DNA of 48,142 nucleotides from Deltaproteobacteria bacterium (GTDB lineage: Bacteria; Myxococcota_A; UBA9160; SMWR01). Shown here in pieces: positions 1 through 8,193 of this stretch. A model generated the notes under the pieces. That model did no database searches. It was not told the DNA's origin and saw nothing but the letters and a program-made list of their open reading frames with translations. Positions within the stretch are counted from its first letter, which is position 1. The number at the start of each line of letters is the position of its first letter. Location: assembly GCA_019310965.1 (NCBI GenBank), contig JAFDDG010000022.1, positions 1 to 48,142 of the forward strand, given 5' to 3'. The position numbers were made by a program, and so were the translations under genes.

Positions 1-352
1 CGACACCGACGTCGCCACGGTGAGCCGCGCGGTGCACGCCCGCGAGGAAACGATGGGCACGGGCATCGGCGACGGCATCGCCATTCCGCACGCGCGCATT
101 CCGAGCCTGGCGGCCCCCGTGGTGGTGTTCGGACGCTCGCTCGAGGGCATCGAATGGAATGCCGTCGACGGCCAGCCGGCACACTTCGTCTTCCTGATCC
201 TGACGCCTTCGGAGGACGCGGGCTCACAGCTGCACATCCTCGCGGCGATCAGCCGTGGCCTGGCGGACCAGACCACGCGCAGCGCTCTGCTTCACAGCGC
301 CGACGAGGCCTACGTTCTGGCTCGACTGCGCGAGGTGTTCGCCGAGGACTGA
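1..352 (+). CDS. PTS EIIA type-2 (fructose/nitrogen-type) domain protein, 3' part
   Basis: This is the C-terminal part of a gene that starts before the window; the frame is open from base 2 and ends with TGA at 350-352. The translation carries the EIIA type-2 signature around the phosphorylated histidine (GDGIAIPHAR), followed by the usual SQLHILAAISR segment that packs on the active site. Such domains receive phosphate from HPr or NPr on the histidine. They act in fructose-type sugar uptake, or as regulatory PtsN-like proteins when no EIIB/EIIC is linked. Nothing here distinguishes the two roles. The next gene begins about 170 bases downstream and looks functionally unrelated. Confidence 0.85.
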   Translation, partial: DTDVATVSRAVHAREETMGTGIGDGIAIPHARIPSLAAPVVVFGRSLEGIEWNAVDGQPAHFVFLILTPSEDAGSQLHILAAISRGLADQTTRSALLHSADEAYVLARLREVFAED

Positions 353-523
353 CCCGCCTGAAGAGACTCCGCGCAGCTGGCCGTGCGCGATCGGTCCCCG
401 CACGCCAGCCGCCTCGCAGGAAGGCGCTGCGGCCGGGCCCGGAACTCGTCTCCCGCGGGCTCAGCTGCACCGGTCTGTGATAAGAAAGGCACGCCAATCC
501 CTCTCACGACTTCGGAGAACCCG

Positions 524-2125
524 ATGGCCCGCATTGAAAACGACGATATCCAGCGCTTCCAGATGGCTGGCCAGGACATCCCCTGGCTCCTCGAACACTG
601 GAGCCAGACGCGACCCGACCACCCCTTCTTGATCTGGGAACCGCGCGATGGAGCCGAGCGGCGCTGGAGCTATCGGGAGTTCGGCGACGAGGTTGCCCGC
701 ATCGCCGCCGGGCTGCATGCCAAGGGAGTGGCGCGCGGCGACAAGGTGCTGATCCACGCCGACAACTGCCCCGAAATGGTCCTGGCCTGGTACGCGTGCG
801 CGAAGCTCGGAGCGGTGGGCGTCACGACGAATACCCGCAGCGCCGGCCCCGAGGTCCAGTACTTTGCGGAGCACACCGACTGCGTCGGCGCCATCACCCA
901 GCCCCGCTACGCCCGGCTGGTGGCGGATCACGCCAAGGGACTTCGCTGGATCGTCGTCACCGACGACAACTGCGGGGAGCCGGCGAGCGCCGAGGAGAAG
1001 GGGCACGGGCAGGAGAGCTTCGAGGTTCTGCACGGCGACGCGGCCACACTCCCCAAGCGAGCACCGGAGCCCATGCTTCCGGCGGGCATCCTGTTCACGT
1101 CCGGCACGACTTCGCGACCCAAGGCCGTGGTGCACACTCACGCCAACGCGCTGTGGGCCAGCCGAGTCGGCCCCATCAACCTCGACATGACCGGAGACGA
1201 CACCTACCTGGTGTACCTGCCCTTCTTCCACGTCAACGCACAGAGCTGGTCGTTCTGGGCGACCCTCGGCGCCGGCGGAAGTATCGTGCTCCAACCCAAG
1301 TTCTCGGCCAGCCGCTTCTGGGAGGTCGTGACGAAGCACGACGTCACCCACATTTCGCTCATTCCCTTCGTCTTCAAGGCACTCGCGGGGCAACCCGTCC
1401 CCGAACACCGGCTCAAGGTCGGCGCCTTCGGGCTGATCATGCCCGCGCTGGAAGCCTGGCTGAAGCTGCGCGTGCTGGCGGCCTGGGGCATGACCGAGAC
1501 CGTGATCCACGCGACCCGCAACGACTACCTGCAGACCTATCCCGACGGATCCATGGGCAAGCCGACGCCGGGGTACGAGTTCCTGATCGTCGATCCCGAC
1601 ACCGGCGCGCTGTGTGCCGACGGTGCGATCGGTGAGCTCTGGGTGCGCGGCACTCGCGGCATCCAGCTCTTCCTCGAGTACTACGACAACCCGGAGGCCA
1701 TGGCGAAGGCCTTCACCGACGACGGCTGGTTCAAGACCGGAGACATGGTGCGCCTGGGTGAGGCTGGGAACTTCTACTACTGCGATCGCGACAACGATTC
1801 GCTCAAGGTCGGTGGCGAGAACGTGTCGGCTCGAGAGGTCGAGGACACCTGCCGCCAGGTGGGCGGCATCGCCGACATCGCCGTCGTCGCCCAGGCCCAC
1901 GAGATGCTCGACATGGTGCCGGTCGCCTTCGTGATGAAGGGCCCCGATGCGCCCGGAGACGACGACGCGTACGCGACGAGTATCATCGCCCACTGCCAGC
2001 AGCAACTCGCCGATTTCAAGGTGCCGCGGGCCGTCTACTTCGTGGACGAGTTTCCACGCGCCACCCTCGACAAGGTCGCAAAGAACAAGCTGCGGGAGAT
2101 CGCGGACGCCAACGCGAACCAATGA
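524..2125 (+). CDS. AMP-forming acyl-CoA ligase (class I adenylate-forming enzyme)
   Basis: A 533-residue cytosolic enzyme expected to activate a carboxylic acid to acyl-AMP and then acyl-CoA. The core motifs are all present: the phosphate-binding loop TSGTTSRPK (residues 192-200), WGMTE (321-325), TGD (405-407), the hinge region DRDNDSLKVGGENVS (421-435) and a C-terminal lysine in LDKVAKNKL (K517) that matches the catalytic A10 lysine. The ATG at 524 was chosen because a CGGAGA ribosome site lies just upstream and family homology starts there; the frame runs open back to 383 without family-like sequence. The overall pattern resembles CaiC-like or medium/long-chain ligases. The substrate cannot be read from sequence, but the neighbouring ring-cleavage genes make a catabolic acid plausible. 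Confidence 0.9.
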   Translation: MARIENDDIQRFQMAGQDIPWLLEHWSQTRPDHPFLIWEPRDGAERRWSYREFGDEVARIAAGLHAKGVARGDKVLIHADNCPEMVLAWYACAKLGAVGVTTNTRSAGPEVQYFAEHTDCVGAITQPRYARLVADHAKGLRWIVVTDDNCGEPASAEEKGHGQESFEVLHGDAATLPKRAPEPMLPAGILFTSGTTSRPKAVVHTHANALWASRVGPINLDMTGDDTYLVYLPFFHVNAQSWSFWATLGAGGSIVLQPKFSASRFWEVVTKHDVTHISLIPFVFKALAGQPVPEHRLKVGAFGLIMPALEAWLKLRVLAAWGMTETVIHATRNDYLQTYPDGSMGKPTPGYEFLIVDPDTGALCADGAIGELWVRGTRGIQLFLEYYDNPEAMAKAFTDDGWFKTGDMVRLGEAGNFYYCDRDNDSLKVGGENVSAREVEDTCRQVGGIADIAVVAQAHEMLDMVPVAFVMKGPDAPGDDDAYATSIIAHCQQQLADFKVPRAVYFVDEFPRATLDKVAKNKLREIADANANQ

Positions 2126-2209
2126 GCTGCGCAGATCCACTCCCGGGCGGTCCGCACGAGCATGCCGGGCCGTCAGCCTGCGCGCGCTGATCGCAGCGGA
2201 AGTCGCAAG

Positions 2210-3292
2210 CTAGCGGAGACGCCGACGACGCTCGAGGCCACCGCTCGTCAGCAGCAGTGCGGCCAGGGCCGCGAGCCCGCCCGGCGACGCACTCGGCACC
2301 AGCGGGCCCTTCTCCTGGTCGTCGAACTCATCGGTGCAGTCGGGATCATCGGGGTAGTCGACCAGCAGGTCGCCGTCGTTGTCGATCTCGTCGGCGCATT
2401 CGGGGCGCACGATGGAGATGATCTGCTCGCGATAGGCGGCGAGATCCGAGGCGTAGGTGAGATTGCCGTGGAAGGCACTGTCCGGCGGCTGTACGCAGCC
2501 GGGCTCCAGGGTCGCAAACATCACGCCCGCTAGCTCCCACTGTCCCCCGTTCTTCACGAAGACTCCGCCGCCGGAGTCACCGAGGGCGGCCTGGGCCTCG
2601 TGGGTCAGCCCGCTCTGATCGAAGAGCGTGGAGAACGCATCGGTGTCGTCGACGTTCTCATACGCATCCACCAGGTTCTCTCCCCAACGCATGGTCTGCG
2701 ACGTCAACAACCAGAGGTATCCATTCTTCGTAGGGTGACACGCCGTCTGAGACGCCCCGCGACCTTTCCCCCTCCCGATCATGATGACCGGCTCACCGCT
2801 GATATCGGGCTCGCCGTTGATCGGCAGCAGCGCCCAGGCAGGAGCCGGATCGATCTGGAACACGATCAGGTCCGCTAGGTTCCCCATCCCGTCATCGATC
2901 CGGATCTTCGAGTCGGGAACGTAGGGGTAGCTGACGCCATCGAGATTCACGTCACCGGGCCCCACGTGGTTGGCCGTCACCACCCAGCCGTTGCCGAGGT
3001 AGACGGCGCCGCTCGCCCACCGAGCGCCCACGTACTTCCATCCCGGGTCGTCGGCCGGCGCCGACGTATTCCCCGTGCCATCGCCCGAATCGATGATCAC
3101 TGCCCCGGCCGAGCCTGCGAGCGCCAGACACACCCCGAAACTCGCGAGGCCGTACAAGACGGAGCGGGCGCGGGAAGAATGCAGACGCACTCGGGGAGAA
3201 TGCCAGCTCTCCCGCCGAAGGGACAGCCTGCGCGCGCGCTGCCCATTGCTGAAGGTCGCGACCGCACCCGTCTTTTCGGGCCGACACCGCAT
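2210..3292 (-). CDS. Secreted trypsin-like serine protease with acidic repeat and C-terminal anchor
   Basis: A 360-residue extracytoplasmic chymotrypsin-fold protease. A long N-region is followed by a hydrophobic export segment (about residues 44-64). The catalytic histidine is in VVTANHV (H109), the likely aspartate in ADLIVFQID (D141), and the nucleophile in GDSGGG (S240). After the protease domain comes an acidic motif, ECADEIDNDGD...YPDDPDC, the type of cysteine-bracketed, probably calcium-binding repeat common in deltaproteobacterial surface proteins. The C-terminus is a GGLAALAALLL helix followed by ERRRRLR, which looks like a MYXO/PEP-CTERM-style sorting tail without an exact canonical motif. 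The ATG at 3292 has a strong AGGAGG site 6-8 bases upstream, so this start is preferred over the GTG at 3190. Confidence 0.85.
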   Translation of the reverse strand: MRCRPEKTGAVATFSNGQRARRLSLRRESWHSPRVRLHSSRARSVLYGLASFGVCLALAGSAGAVIIDSGDGTGNTSAPADDPGWKYVGARWASGAVYLGNGWVVTANHVGPGDVNLDGVSYPYVPDSKIRIDDGMGNLADLIVFQIDPAPAWALLPINGEPDISGEPVIMIGRGKGRGASQTACHPTKNGYLWLLTSQTMRWGENLVDAYENVDDTDAFSTLFDQSGLTHEAQAALGDSGGGVFVKNGGQWELAGVMFATLEPGCVQPPDSAFHGNLTYASDLAAYREQIISIVRPECADEIDNDGDLLVDYPDDPDCTDEFDDQEKGPLVPSASPGGLAALAALLLTSGGLERRRRLR

Positions 3293-3354
3293 GCGGCCCC
3301 TCCTGAGCTGCCCTGTCGCTCCACATCGCTGAGGCCCGTTGGGTAGAGGAGAGA

Positions 3355-3382
3355 TTGGATCACGAGCCCGTCAGCGTACACT
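3355..3382 (+). promoter_or_regulatory. Candidate sigma-70 promoter for the monooxygenase operon
   Basis: TTGGAT (3355-3360) and TACACT (3377-3382) are separated by 16 bases. They lie about 120 bases upstream of the monooxygenase start, in the 213-base divergent gap with the protease gene. Both hexamers match consensus only in part, so this is a weak prediction. Confidence 0.3.
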
Positions 3383-3504
3383 GGACAACGCACCCCGAAG
3401 CCCGCCCAGCAAGCCGCAAGATCCGGGCCTCATGCACTCCAATCATCGGAGCCCCGAATCAGACGCGTCATCGTGATGGAACGACCGACGGCATTGAGGA
3501 AACA

Positions 3505-4740
3505 ATGGACGACACGACCCCGACATCCCCCGCACCGAGCGCCGACGCGCTCATCGAGCGCGCGAAGGCGCTCGTACCGTCTCTCCTCGAGCGCGCGCCC
3601 GAAACGGAGCGACTCGGCCATATCCACCCGGAGAGTATCAAGGAGCTGAAGGAGAATGGCCTTTTCCGCATCTGCCAACCCAAGCTCTACGGCGGATACG
3701 AGATGAGCTACACGACGCTGCTCGAGATCGCGATCGAGCTGGGGCGCGGGTGCTGCTCGACCGGCTGGGTGTTCGAGAACAACGCGATGCACAACCTGAT
3801 CCTCTCCTCCTTCTCGAAAGAGATGCAGGACGAGTTCTGGGGCAACGGCCACGCGGAGCGCCTGTGCGCTACCGGCTGGTCATCGTTCCACTCCAAGCTC
3901 GTTCCCGTGGAGGGGGGGTATCGAGCCACGGGCCATTGGGAGTTCAACAGCGGCATGCAGAACTGTGATGCGGTGATGGTGCTGGCGCCCGTCGAGGGAC
4001 GCAGCCTTCCCGGCGGCATTCCCGAGATGCGCTTCTCCGTCATGTACAAGGATTCTGGTGACTTCGAGATCCTCGACAGCTGGGACGTCGTCGGTCTGGT
4101 CGGCACCGGAAGCACGAACTGTCGCGCCGAGGACGTCTTCATCCCGGAGCATCGCACCATGGCGGCGGCCGACGGGAACCGCCACGCGGCTCCCGGTGAG
4201 CGCGTGCCGCTGCAGGGCGCCGGCGTCCACGATTCGGCCTGGTACCGCGTCCCGCTCTTCACCTACTTCCCGCAATCCGTGGCGCCTTGTCTGATCGGCG
4301 CCGCGGAGGGAGCGCTCGAACACACCCTGGAAAGACTCGAGACCCGCACTAATCTGGTCGGCATGCGGCTCGACGAGACGCAGGCCGTGCAACTCCGCCT
4401 GGCAGAGGCCGCAACCAAGATCGAGTGTGCGCGCTCGCTGCACCTCGGGTCCGTGCGCGAGATGGAGGAGTACGCCGCTCGCTGGGAAGAGCCCGACGAG
4501 CTCACCCGCGGCCGCTGGCATGGCAACGCCGCATACAGTGCGAAGCTGGCCTACGAGGTGGTGAGCAGCCTCTTCTACCGCGGCGGGGCACACGGGATCT
4601 ACAACGAAGATCGACTCGCGCGCATCTACCGCGACGTCGGTGCCGGCGTGACGCATCTGGCGACGGATTGGGAGATGGCGGGGAGCATCTACGGCAAGGC
4701 GTTGCTCGGCATCTCGACGCAGGGCATCCCCCTGCACTGA
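3505..4740 (+). CDS. HsaA-like flavin-dependent monooxygenase (acyl-CoA dehydrogenase fold)
   Basis: A 411-residue protein of the acyl-CoA-dehydrogenase-fold hydroxylases (HsaA/HpaB type C2 family). These use reduced FMN or FAD from a partner reductase to hydroxylate phenols. The N-terminal helical domain (about 1-115), the mid beta domain (ATGHWEFNSGMQNCDAVMV onward) and the C-terminal four-helix domain ending in GISTQGIPLH are complete. The family-typical SSLFYRGGAHGIYNEDRLARIYRD segment is present. The ATG at 3505 follows a GAGGA site. It is followed after 23 bases by an extradiol dioxygenase, the order hydroxylase then ring cleavage seen in steroid (hsa) and biphenyl-type pathways. The exact substrate is unknown, and no dedicated flavin reductase is visible nearby. 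Confidence 0.85.
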   Translation: MDDTTPTSPAPSADALIERAKALVPSLLERAPETERLGHIHPESIKELKENGLFRICQPKLYGGYEMSYTTLLEIAIELGRGCCSTGWVFENNAMHNLILSSFSKEMQDEFWGNGHAERLCATGWSSFHSKLVPVEGGYRATGHWEFNSGMQNCDAVMVLAPVEGRSLPGGIPEMRFSVMYKDSGDFEILDSWDVVGLVGTGSTNCRAEDVFIPEHRTMAAADGNRHAAPGERVPLQGAGVHDSAWYRVPLFTYFPQSVAPCLIGAAEGALEHTLERLETRTNLVGMRLDETQAVQLRLAEAATKIECARSLHLGSVREMEEYAARWEEPDELTRGRWHGNAAYSAKLAYEVVSSLFYRGGAHGIYNEDRLARIYRDVGAGVTHLATDWEMAGSIYGKALLGISTQGIPLH

Positions 4741-4763
4741 GGCAAGCAACGGAAGGAGAAACC

Positions 4764-5735
4764 ATGGACATCCGAGGCCTGGGCTACGTCGGTTTCGAGT
4801 CACCGGACCCGAAGCAGTGGTTGGAATTCGCAACCGGCGTGATCGGCATGATGCCCGCACGCAGCATTCCCGGAGAGAGCGCGATTGCGCCGGGGCAAGA
4901 GCCGCCCAGCGGAGGTTCGGGCCTGGCACCCGACGGCACGGCCTTTCTCAAGATGGACGAGCGGCGGTGGCGCGTCGCTGTGCACCCCGGAGAAACTGCC
5001 GGCCTGCGTTACGTCGGCTTCGAGGTCACCGGCATCGTCGCGTTCGAGCGAGCGATCGCAGAGCTCGAGGAACGCGGCACCGCAGTCACCCACTGCAGCG
5101 AAGAGGAGGCGCAGCAGCGCTCGGTCCAGGGTCTCGCCGCCTTTGCCGACCCCAGCGGCAATCGCATCGAGCTCTTCCACGGCCCGGTGAGCGACTTCAA
5201 GTTCGTGTCGCCGGTGGGCGTGAAGCGCTTCGTGACGGGCGAGCTGGGGCTCGGGCATCTCGCCCTCTTCGTGTCCGATATGGAAGCGACGCTCGACTTC
5301 CTGATCCGCACCCTCGGCTTCGATCTCTCCGATTTCGTCCGCTTCGGACCCGGGCTTTCCATCCAGTTCCTGCGCTGCAGCCCGCGTCACCACACGATCG
5401 CCGTCGCGCGCATCGGAGACATCTGCGGCCTCCACCACCTGATGCTCGAGGTCGAAGACGTGGACGAGGTGGGCCAGGCGCTCGAGCGGGCGGAGGCGGC
5501 GGGAATCCCCATCACCGCCACACTCGGTCGTCACCGCAACGACAACATGCTCTCCTTCTACATGAGGAGCCCCGCGGGCTTCGACGTCGAGATCGGCTGC
5601 GACGGTATGCACGTCGGAGACGGCTGGATCGCACGCGAAATGTGCGAGGCCGACGTGTGGGGTCACAAGGGTCTGACGCCGGACGCGATGCAGGCGGCGG
5701 GGGACGAGATCGATCCGGAGCCCGAGGGCCGCTGA
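4764..5735 (+). CDS. Type I extradiol (meta-cleavage) dioxygenase, BphC/HsaC-like
   Basis: A 323-residue two-domain vicinal-oxygen-chelate dioxygenase that opens catechol rings next to the hydroxyls using Fe(II) and O2. The first VOC domain (about 1-140) is structural. The second (about 150-285) carries the metal ligands: H165 in LGHLALFV, a histidine of GLHHLMLEV (224/225), and E276 in GFDVEIGCDG. The Y266 region SFYMRSPAGF also matches the family. The length fits HsaC and BphC (about 290-300) plus a short tail. A GGAAGGAG site precedes the ATG at 4764. The monooxygenase directly upstream would supply the catechol. Substrate specificity for steroid-derived catechols rather than biphenyl types is an inference from the HsaA-like partner. 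Confidence 0.88.
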   Translation: MDIRGLGYVGFESPDPKQWLEFATGVIGMMPARSIPGESAIAPGQEPPSGGSGLAPDGTAFLKMDERRWRVAVHPGETAGLRYVGFEVTGIVAFERAIAELEERGTAVTHCSEEEAQQRSVQGLAAFADPSGNRIELFHGPVSDFKFVSPVGVKRFVTGELGLGHLALFVSDMEATLDFLIRTLGFDLSDFVRFGPGLSIQFLRCSPRHHTIAVARIGDICGLHHLMLEVEDVDEVGQALERAEAAGIPITATLGRHRNDNMLSFYMRSPAGFDVEIGCDGMHVGDGWIAREMCEADVWGHKGLTPDAMQAAGDEIDPEPEGR

Positions 5736-5765
5736 AGACCGGGCGAGCCCATGCGAGGAGGCGAG

Positions 5766-6221
5766 ATGGCCGAGAACGAGATGTCGGAGCACGAATTCAA
5801 GCGCCACCGCCAGTTCATCAAACCCTTTTCTCGGCTGAATGCGCTCGTCTACCGGCTGACCGGTGGGCGCCTGATGAGCCAATTCCAGGGACGCGACTTC
5901 ATGCTGGTGACGATGATCGGGGCGAAGAGCGGAAAGAAGCGCGTGATTCCGCTGATGCACGTGCCCTACAAAGACGGGGTGATCGTCGTGGCCTCGCAGG
6001 GCGGAGCACCGAAATCCCCCGTCTGGTACAAGAACCTCATCGCCCACCCGGACATCGAGGTTCAGGTGAAGAGCCGAAAAATGAAGCTGCGAGCGCGCCA
6101 GGTCGACGATGCCGAGAAGGCGCTCGTCTGGCCGGTCTGCGTGAAGCACTACTCGTCCTACGACGACTACCAGGCGCGAACGGACCGGAACATCCCGGTC
6201 TTCGTCTGCGAGCCGCGCTGA
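5766..6221 (+). CDS. DUF385 / deazaflavin-dependent nitroreductase-family protein
   Basis: A 151-residue split-beta-barrel protein of the Ddn/DUF385 family, whose studied members bind the deazaflavin cofactor F420 or related flavins. Family landmarks are GRDFMLVTMIGAKSGKKRVIPL, ASQGGAPKSPVWYKNLIAHPDIEVQV and a C-terminal RNIPVFVCEPR. The ATG at 5766 was chosen over the one at 5751 because a GAGGAGG site (5755-5761) lies just before it. The gene starts 30 bases after the dioxygenase stop and is likely cotranscribed with it. Members are frequent in actinobacterial and Binatota-like steroid and aromatic clusters. A role in reducing a pathway intermediate or in protection is inference. Confidence 0.82.
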   Translation: MAENEMSEHEFKRHRQFIKPFSRLNALVYRLTGGRLMSQFQGRDFMLVTMIGAKSGKKRVIPLMHVPYKDGVIVVASQGGAPKSPVWYKNLIAHPDIEVQVKSRKMKLRARQVDDAEKALVWPVCVKHYSSYDDYQARTDRNIPVFVCEPR

Positions 6222-6230
6222 CGGGCCGTT

Positions 6231-7481
6231 TCAGAGCGCGTCGAGGGCGTCCGTGTACTCGCGAAGCAGGTCCCTCCAGTCCTCGATCCCAACCGAGATC
6301 CGCACCAGACCCTGCGAGATGCCCGCGCGCTCGAGCTGGCTCGGCGTCATCTCCGAGTGCGTGGTCGTCGCCGGATGACAGGCGAGCGATTCCATCGCGC
6401 CAAGGCTGACCGCATTCTTCGTGATGCGGAGGCGGCGCAGAAAATCGAACGCCGCCTGCTTTCCGCCCCGCAGCTCCAGCGAGAAGATTGCGCCCGGATG
6501 ATCGCACTGCGCCCGGTAGATCCGCCTTTGCTCCGGATCCTCGAAGAGTCCGGGATAGTGGATGCGCTCGATGCGCTCGTGCCCGACCAATCCGTCGACG
6601 ATGTGCTCGGCGCTCCCGCTCTGCGTCTTCATGCGCAACGAGACAGTCGGCAGGCGGCTGTCCAGCAGCCAGCACTCGTCCGGCTGAAGGATGTTCCCCA
6701 GCGTCGCGCGCGTCGACCGCAAGTGCGCCACCAGCTCAGGACCCGCGGCGGTCACCACGCCACCCAACATGTCGCTGAAGCCCGCGAGATATTTGGTCGC
6801 CGAGTAGACACACAAATCTGCGCCGAGCTGCAGGGGGTGCTGGAAGACCGGCCCCATGAAGGTGTTGTCCACGGCGACGAGCGGCCGTTCCGCGCGCTCG
6901 CTGGCCGCCTGGGCCGCGGAGGCGATGTCCGTCATGCGCAGCGTGGGGTTGGCAGGCGTCTCGAGGAACACGAGCCGCAGATTCTCCGTCTCCGCGATCG
7001 CGCGCCTGAGGGCAGCGTCATCCCCAGCGGCCACGGGAACCGGCTTCACGCCGAAGGGCTCGAGCACCTCGTACAGCAGGAGGTGCGTTCCCCCGTACAT
7101 CGGAACCGAACAAACCACGGAAGTTCCGGGCCGGCACAGCGTCAGGATGAGCGTGCTGATGGCTGCCATGCCGCTGTTGAATACGGCCGCGCTGGTGGCG
7201 CCTTCCTCGAGCGGCACCAGACGGTCTTCGAGGATTTCCGCGTTGGGATGGGAGAGCCGCGAGTAGATGAGCTCGACGTCCTCGTCCTCGGCGGGCCGGA
7301 CCTTGCCCAACGCTACGGCGAAGGCCCGTTCCGCGGACTCCGGGCTGGAAAACACGTAGGTCGTCGAGCGGAAGACCGCGGGCCGCGCAGAGCCGACCGA
7401 GAGACGCGGATCGAAGCCGCGTGTCAGGATCTCGGTATCGGGGCGGGCGCGAACCCTGGGCTCTTTCTTCTTGTCGGCCAA
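6231..7481 (-). CDS. PLP-dependent Cys/Met metabolism enzyme (cystathionine gamma-synthase / Met gamma-lyase family)
   Basis: A 416-residue fold-type I PLP enzyme. It shows the family substrate-binding tyrosine in PMYGGTH (Y129), the cofactor aspartate in VAVDNTF (D205), the Schiff-base lysine in YSATKYLAG (K230) and the C-terminal active-site arginine segment RISVGIED. The motif ESLACHPATTTHSEM is typical of the family. Members catalyse gamma- or beta-replacement or elimination on sulfur amino acids (MetB, MetZ, MGL), and sequence alone does not separate them. It is convergent with the DUF385 gene, leaving only 9 bases between stops, so it belongs to a different transcription unit. A lysine-rich N-terminus (MADKKKEPRVRARP) precedes the fold. 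Confidence 0.88.
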   Translation of the reverse strand: MADKKKEPRVRARPDTEILTRGFDPRLSVGSARPAVFRSTTYVFSSPESAERAFAVALGKVRPAEDEDVELIYSRLSHPNAEILEDRLVPLEEGATSAAVFNSGMAAISTLILTLCRPGTSVVCSVPMYGGTHLLLYEVLEPFGVKPVPVAAGDDAALRRAIAETENLRLVFLETPANPTLRMTDIASAAQAASERAERPLVAVDNTFMGPVFQHPLQLGADLCVYSATKYLAGFSDMLGGVVTAAGPELVAHLRSTRATLGNILQPDECWLLDSRLPTVSLRMKTQSGSAEHIVDGLVGHERIERIHYPGLFEDPEQRRIYRAQCDHPGAIFSLELRGGKQAAFDFLRRLRITKNAVSLGAMESLACHPATTTHSEMTPSQLERAGISQGLVRISVGIEDWRDLLREYTDALDAL

Positions 7482-7538
7482 AGCAACCTCCGAGCTGGCC
7501 GCGCGGATGGGCTTTCCGAGCGGGCCTTCGGTGTCAGA

Positions 7539-7778
7539 TTACCCGCCCCCAGTCGACCCGGGCCACACGAAGCGTCGCTCCACCGGATCGTAGAGCGCCC
7601 AGAGCACGATCGCGGGCGTTGCAAACGCTGGCAGCAGGGCATAGGACGCAATGGCGGCCACGACGATCCAAACCAGATGCGGGTGTTTCCGGCCGTGGGC
7701 CGTAATGACGGCATACACGAGAAGTGCGACCTGGAAGACGTAGAGCAGCACGATGAGGACGCGAGAATCCAATGCCAC
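7539..7778 (-). CDS. Small two/three-helix membrane protein
   Basis: A 79-residue protein with hydrophobic segments at about residues 6-27 (VLIVLLYVFQVALLVYAVI) and 36-62 (LVWIVVAAIASYALLPAFATPAIVLWALY). It ends in a short polar, glycine-rich tail. No family is recognised. It lies 58 bases upstream of the PLP enzyme gene in the same orientation and could share its transcript. The codon use is like its neighbours, and the frame encodes clean membrane helices rather than the Arg/Pro-rich translations of the shadow frames, which supports it being real. Confidence 0.6.
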   Translation of the reverse strand: MALDSRVLIVLLYVFQVALLVYAVITAHGRKHPHLVWIVVAAIASYALLPAFATPAIVLWALYDPVERRFVWPGSTGGG

Positions 7779-7934
7779 TTCCCCCCTGTCTCTTCATTCC
7801 CGTTGTACGAGATGCATATGGGACTCACACTCGAAGCCACATCGGCATCGGGCCCATTCTCGCACGACGGCGTTCCTCCTGCCGGCCCGCAGCTGTTAGG
7901 ATCCGCCGCAACATGGATGGGGAAGGAGCAGAGC

Positions 7935-8131
7935 ATGCGCTGCAGCGTCTCGGGCCTGGGCCTCGTTGTTTTCGCCTGCGTATTCATGGCGGGGGCGACG
8001 ACGTCGCCTGGTCCACCTACGACGCCTTCCGGCTGGGCGGCGAGCTGGAGAAGGACACGCCGGTGAGCACCCAGGATCGGGCCTACACCTCTCCCATCTG
8101 GTACAGCCCCACCGAGAGAACGTCGCATTAG
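7935..8131 (+). pseudogene. Remnant of a DUF3604 gene: signal peptide plus last ~40 codons
   Basis: An AAGGAG site (7923-7928) precedes the ATG at 7935, which opens a clear signal peptide (MRCSVSGLGLVVFACVFMAGA). Immediately afterwards, in another frame, the sequence reads DDVAWSTYDAFRLGGELEKD...RAYTSPIWYSP and stops at TAG 8129-8131. The RAYTSPIWY ending is the characteristic C-terminus of DUF3604 proteins, normally about 600-700 residues long. The two ends are joined near 7995-8000, so almost all of the gene has been lost in one internal deletion that also broke the frame. This is a relic, not a functional gene. Confidence 0.65.
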
Positions 8132-8193
8132 TCGTTGCGGGGAGTGAGCCTCATCACATTGCGCTCCGGGGGTTTGGGCGTAGCGTCCCCTGC

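Noticed and set aside
461..2140. A 559-residue open frame on the minus strand opposite the acyl-CoA ligase
   Set aside because: It mirrors the ligase codons and has no recognisable motif; the ligase on the plus strand has all its motifs.
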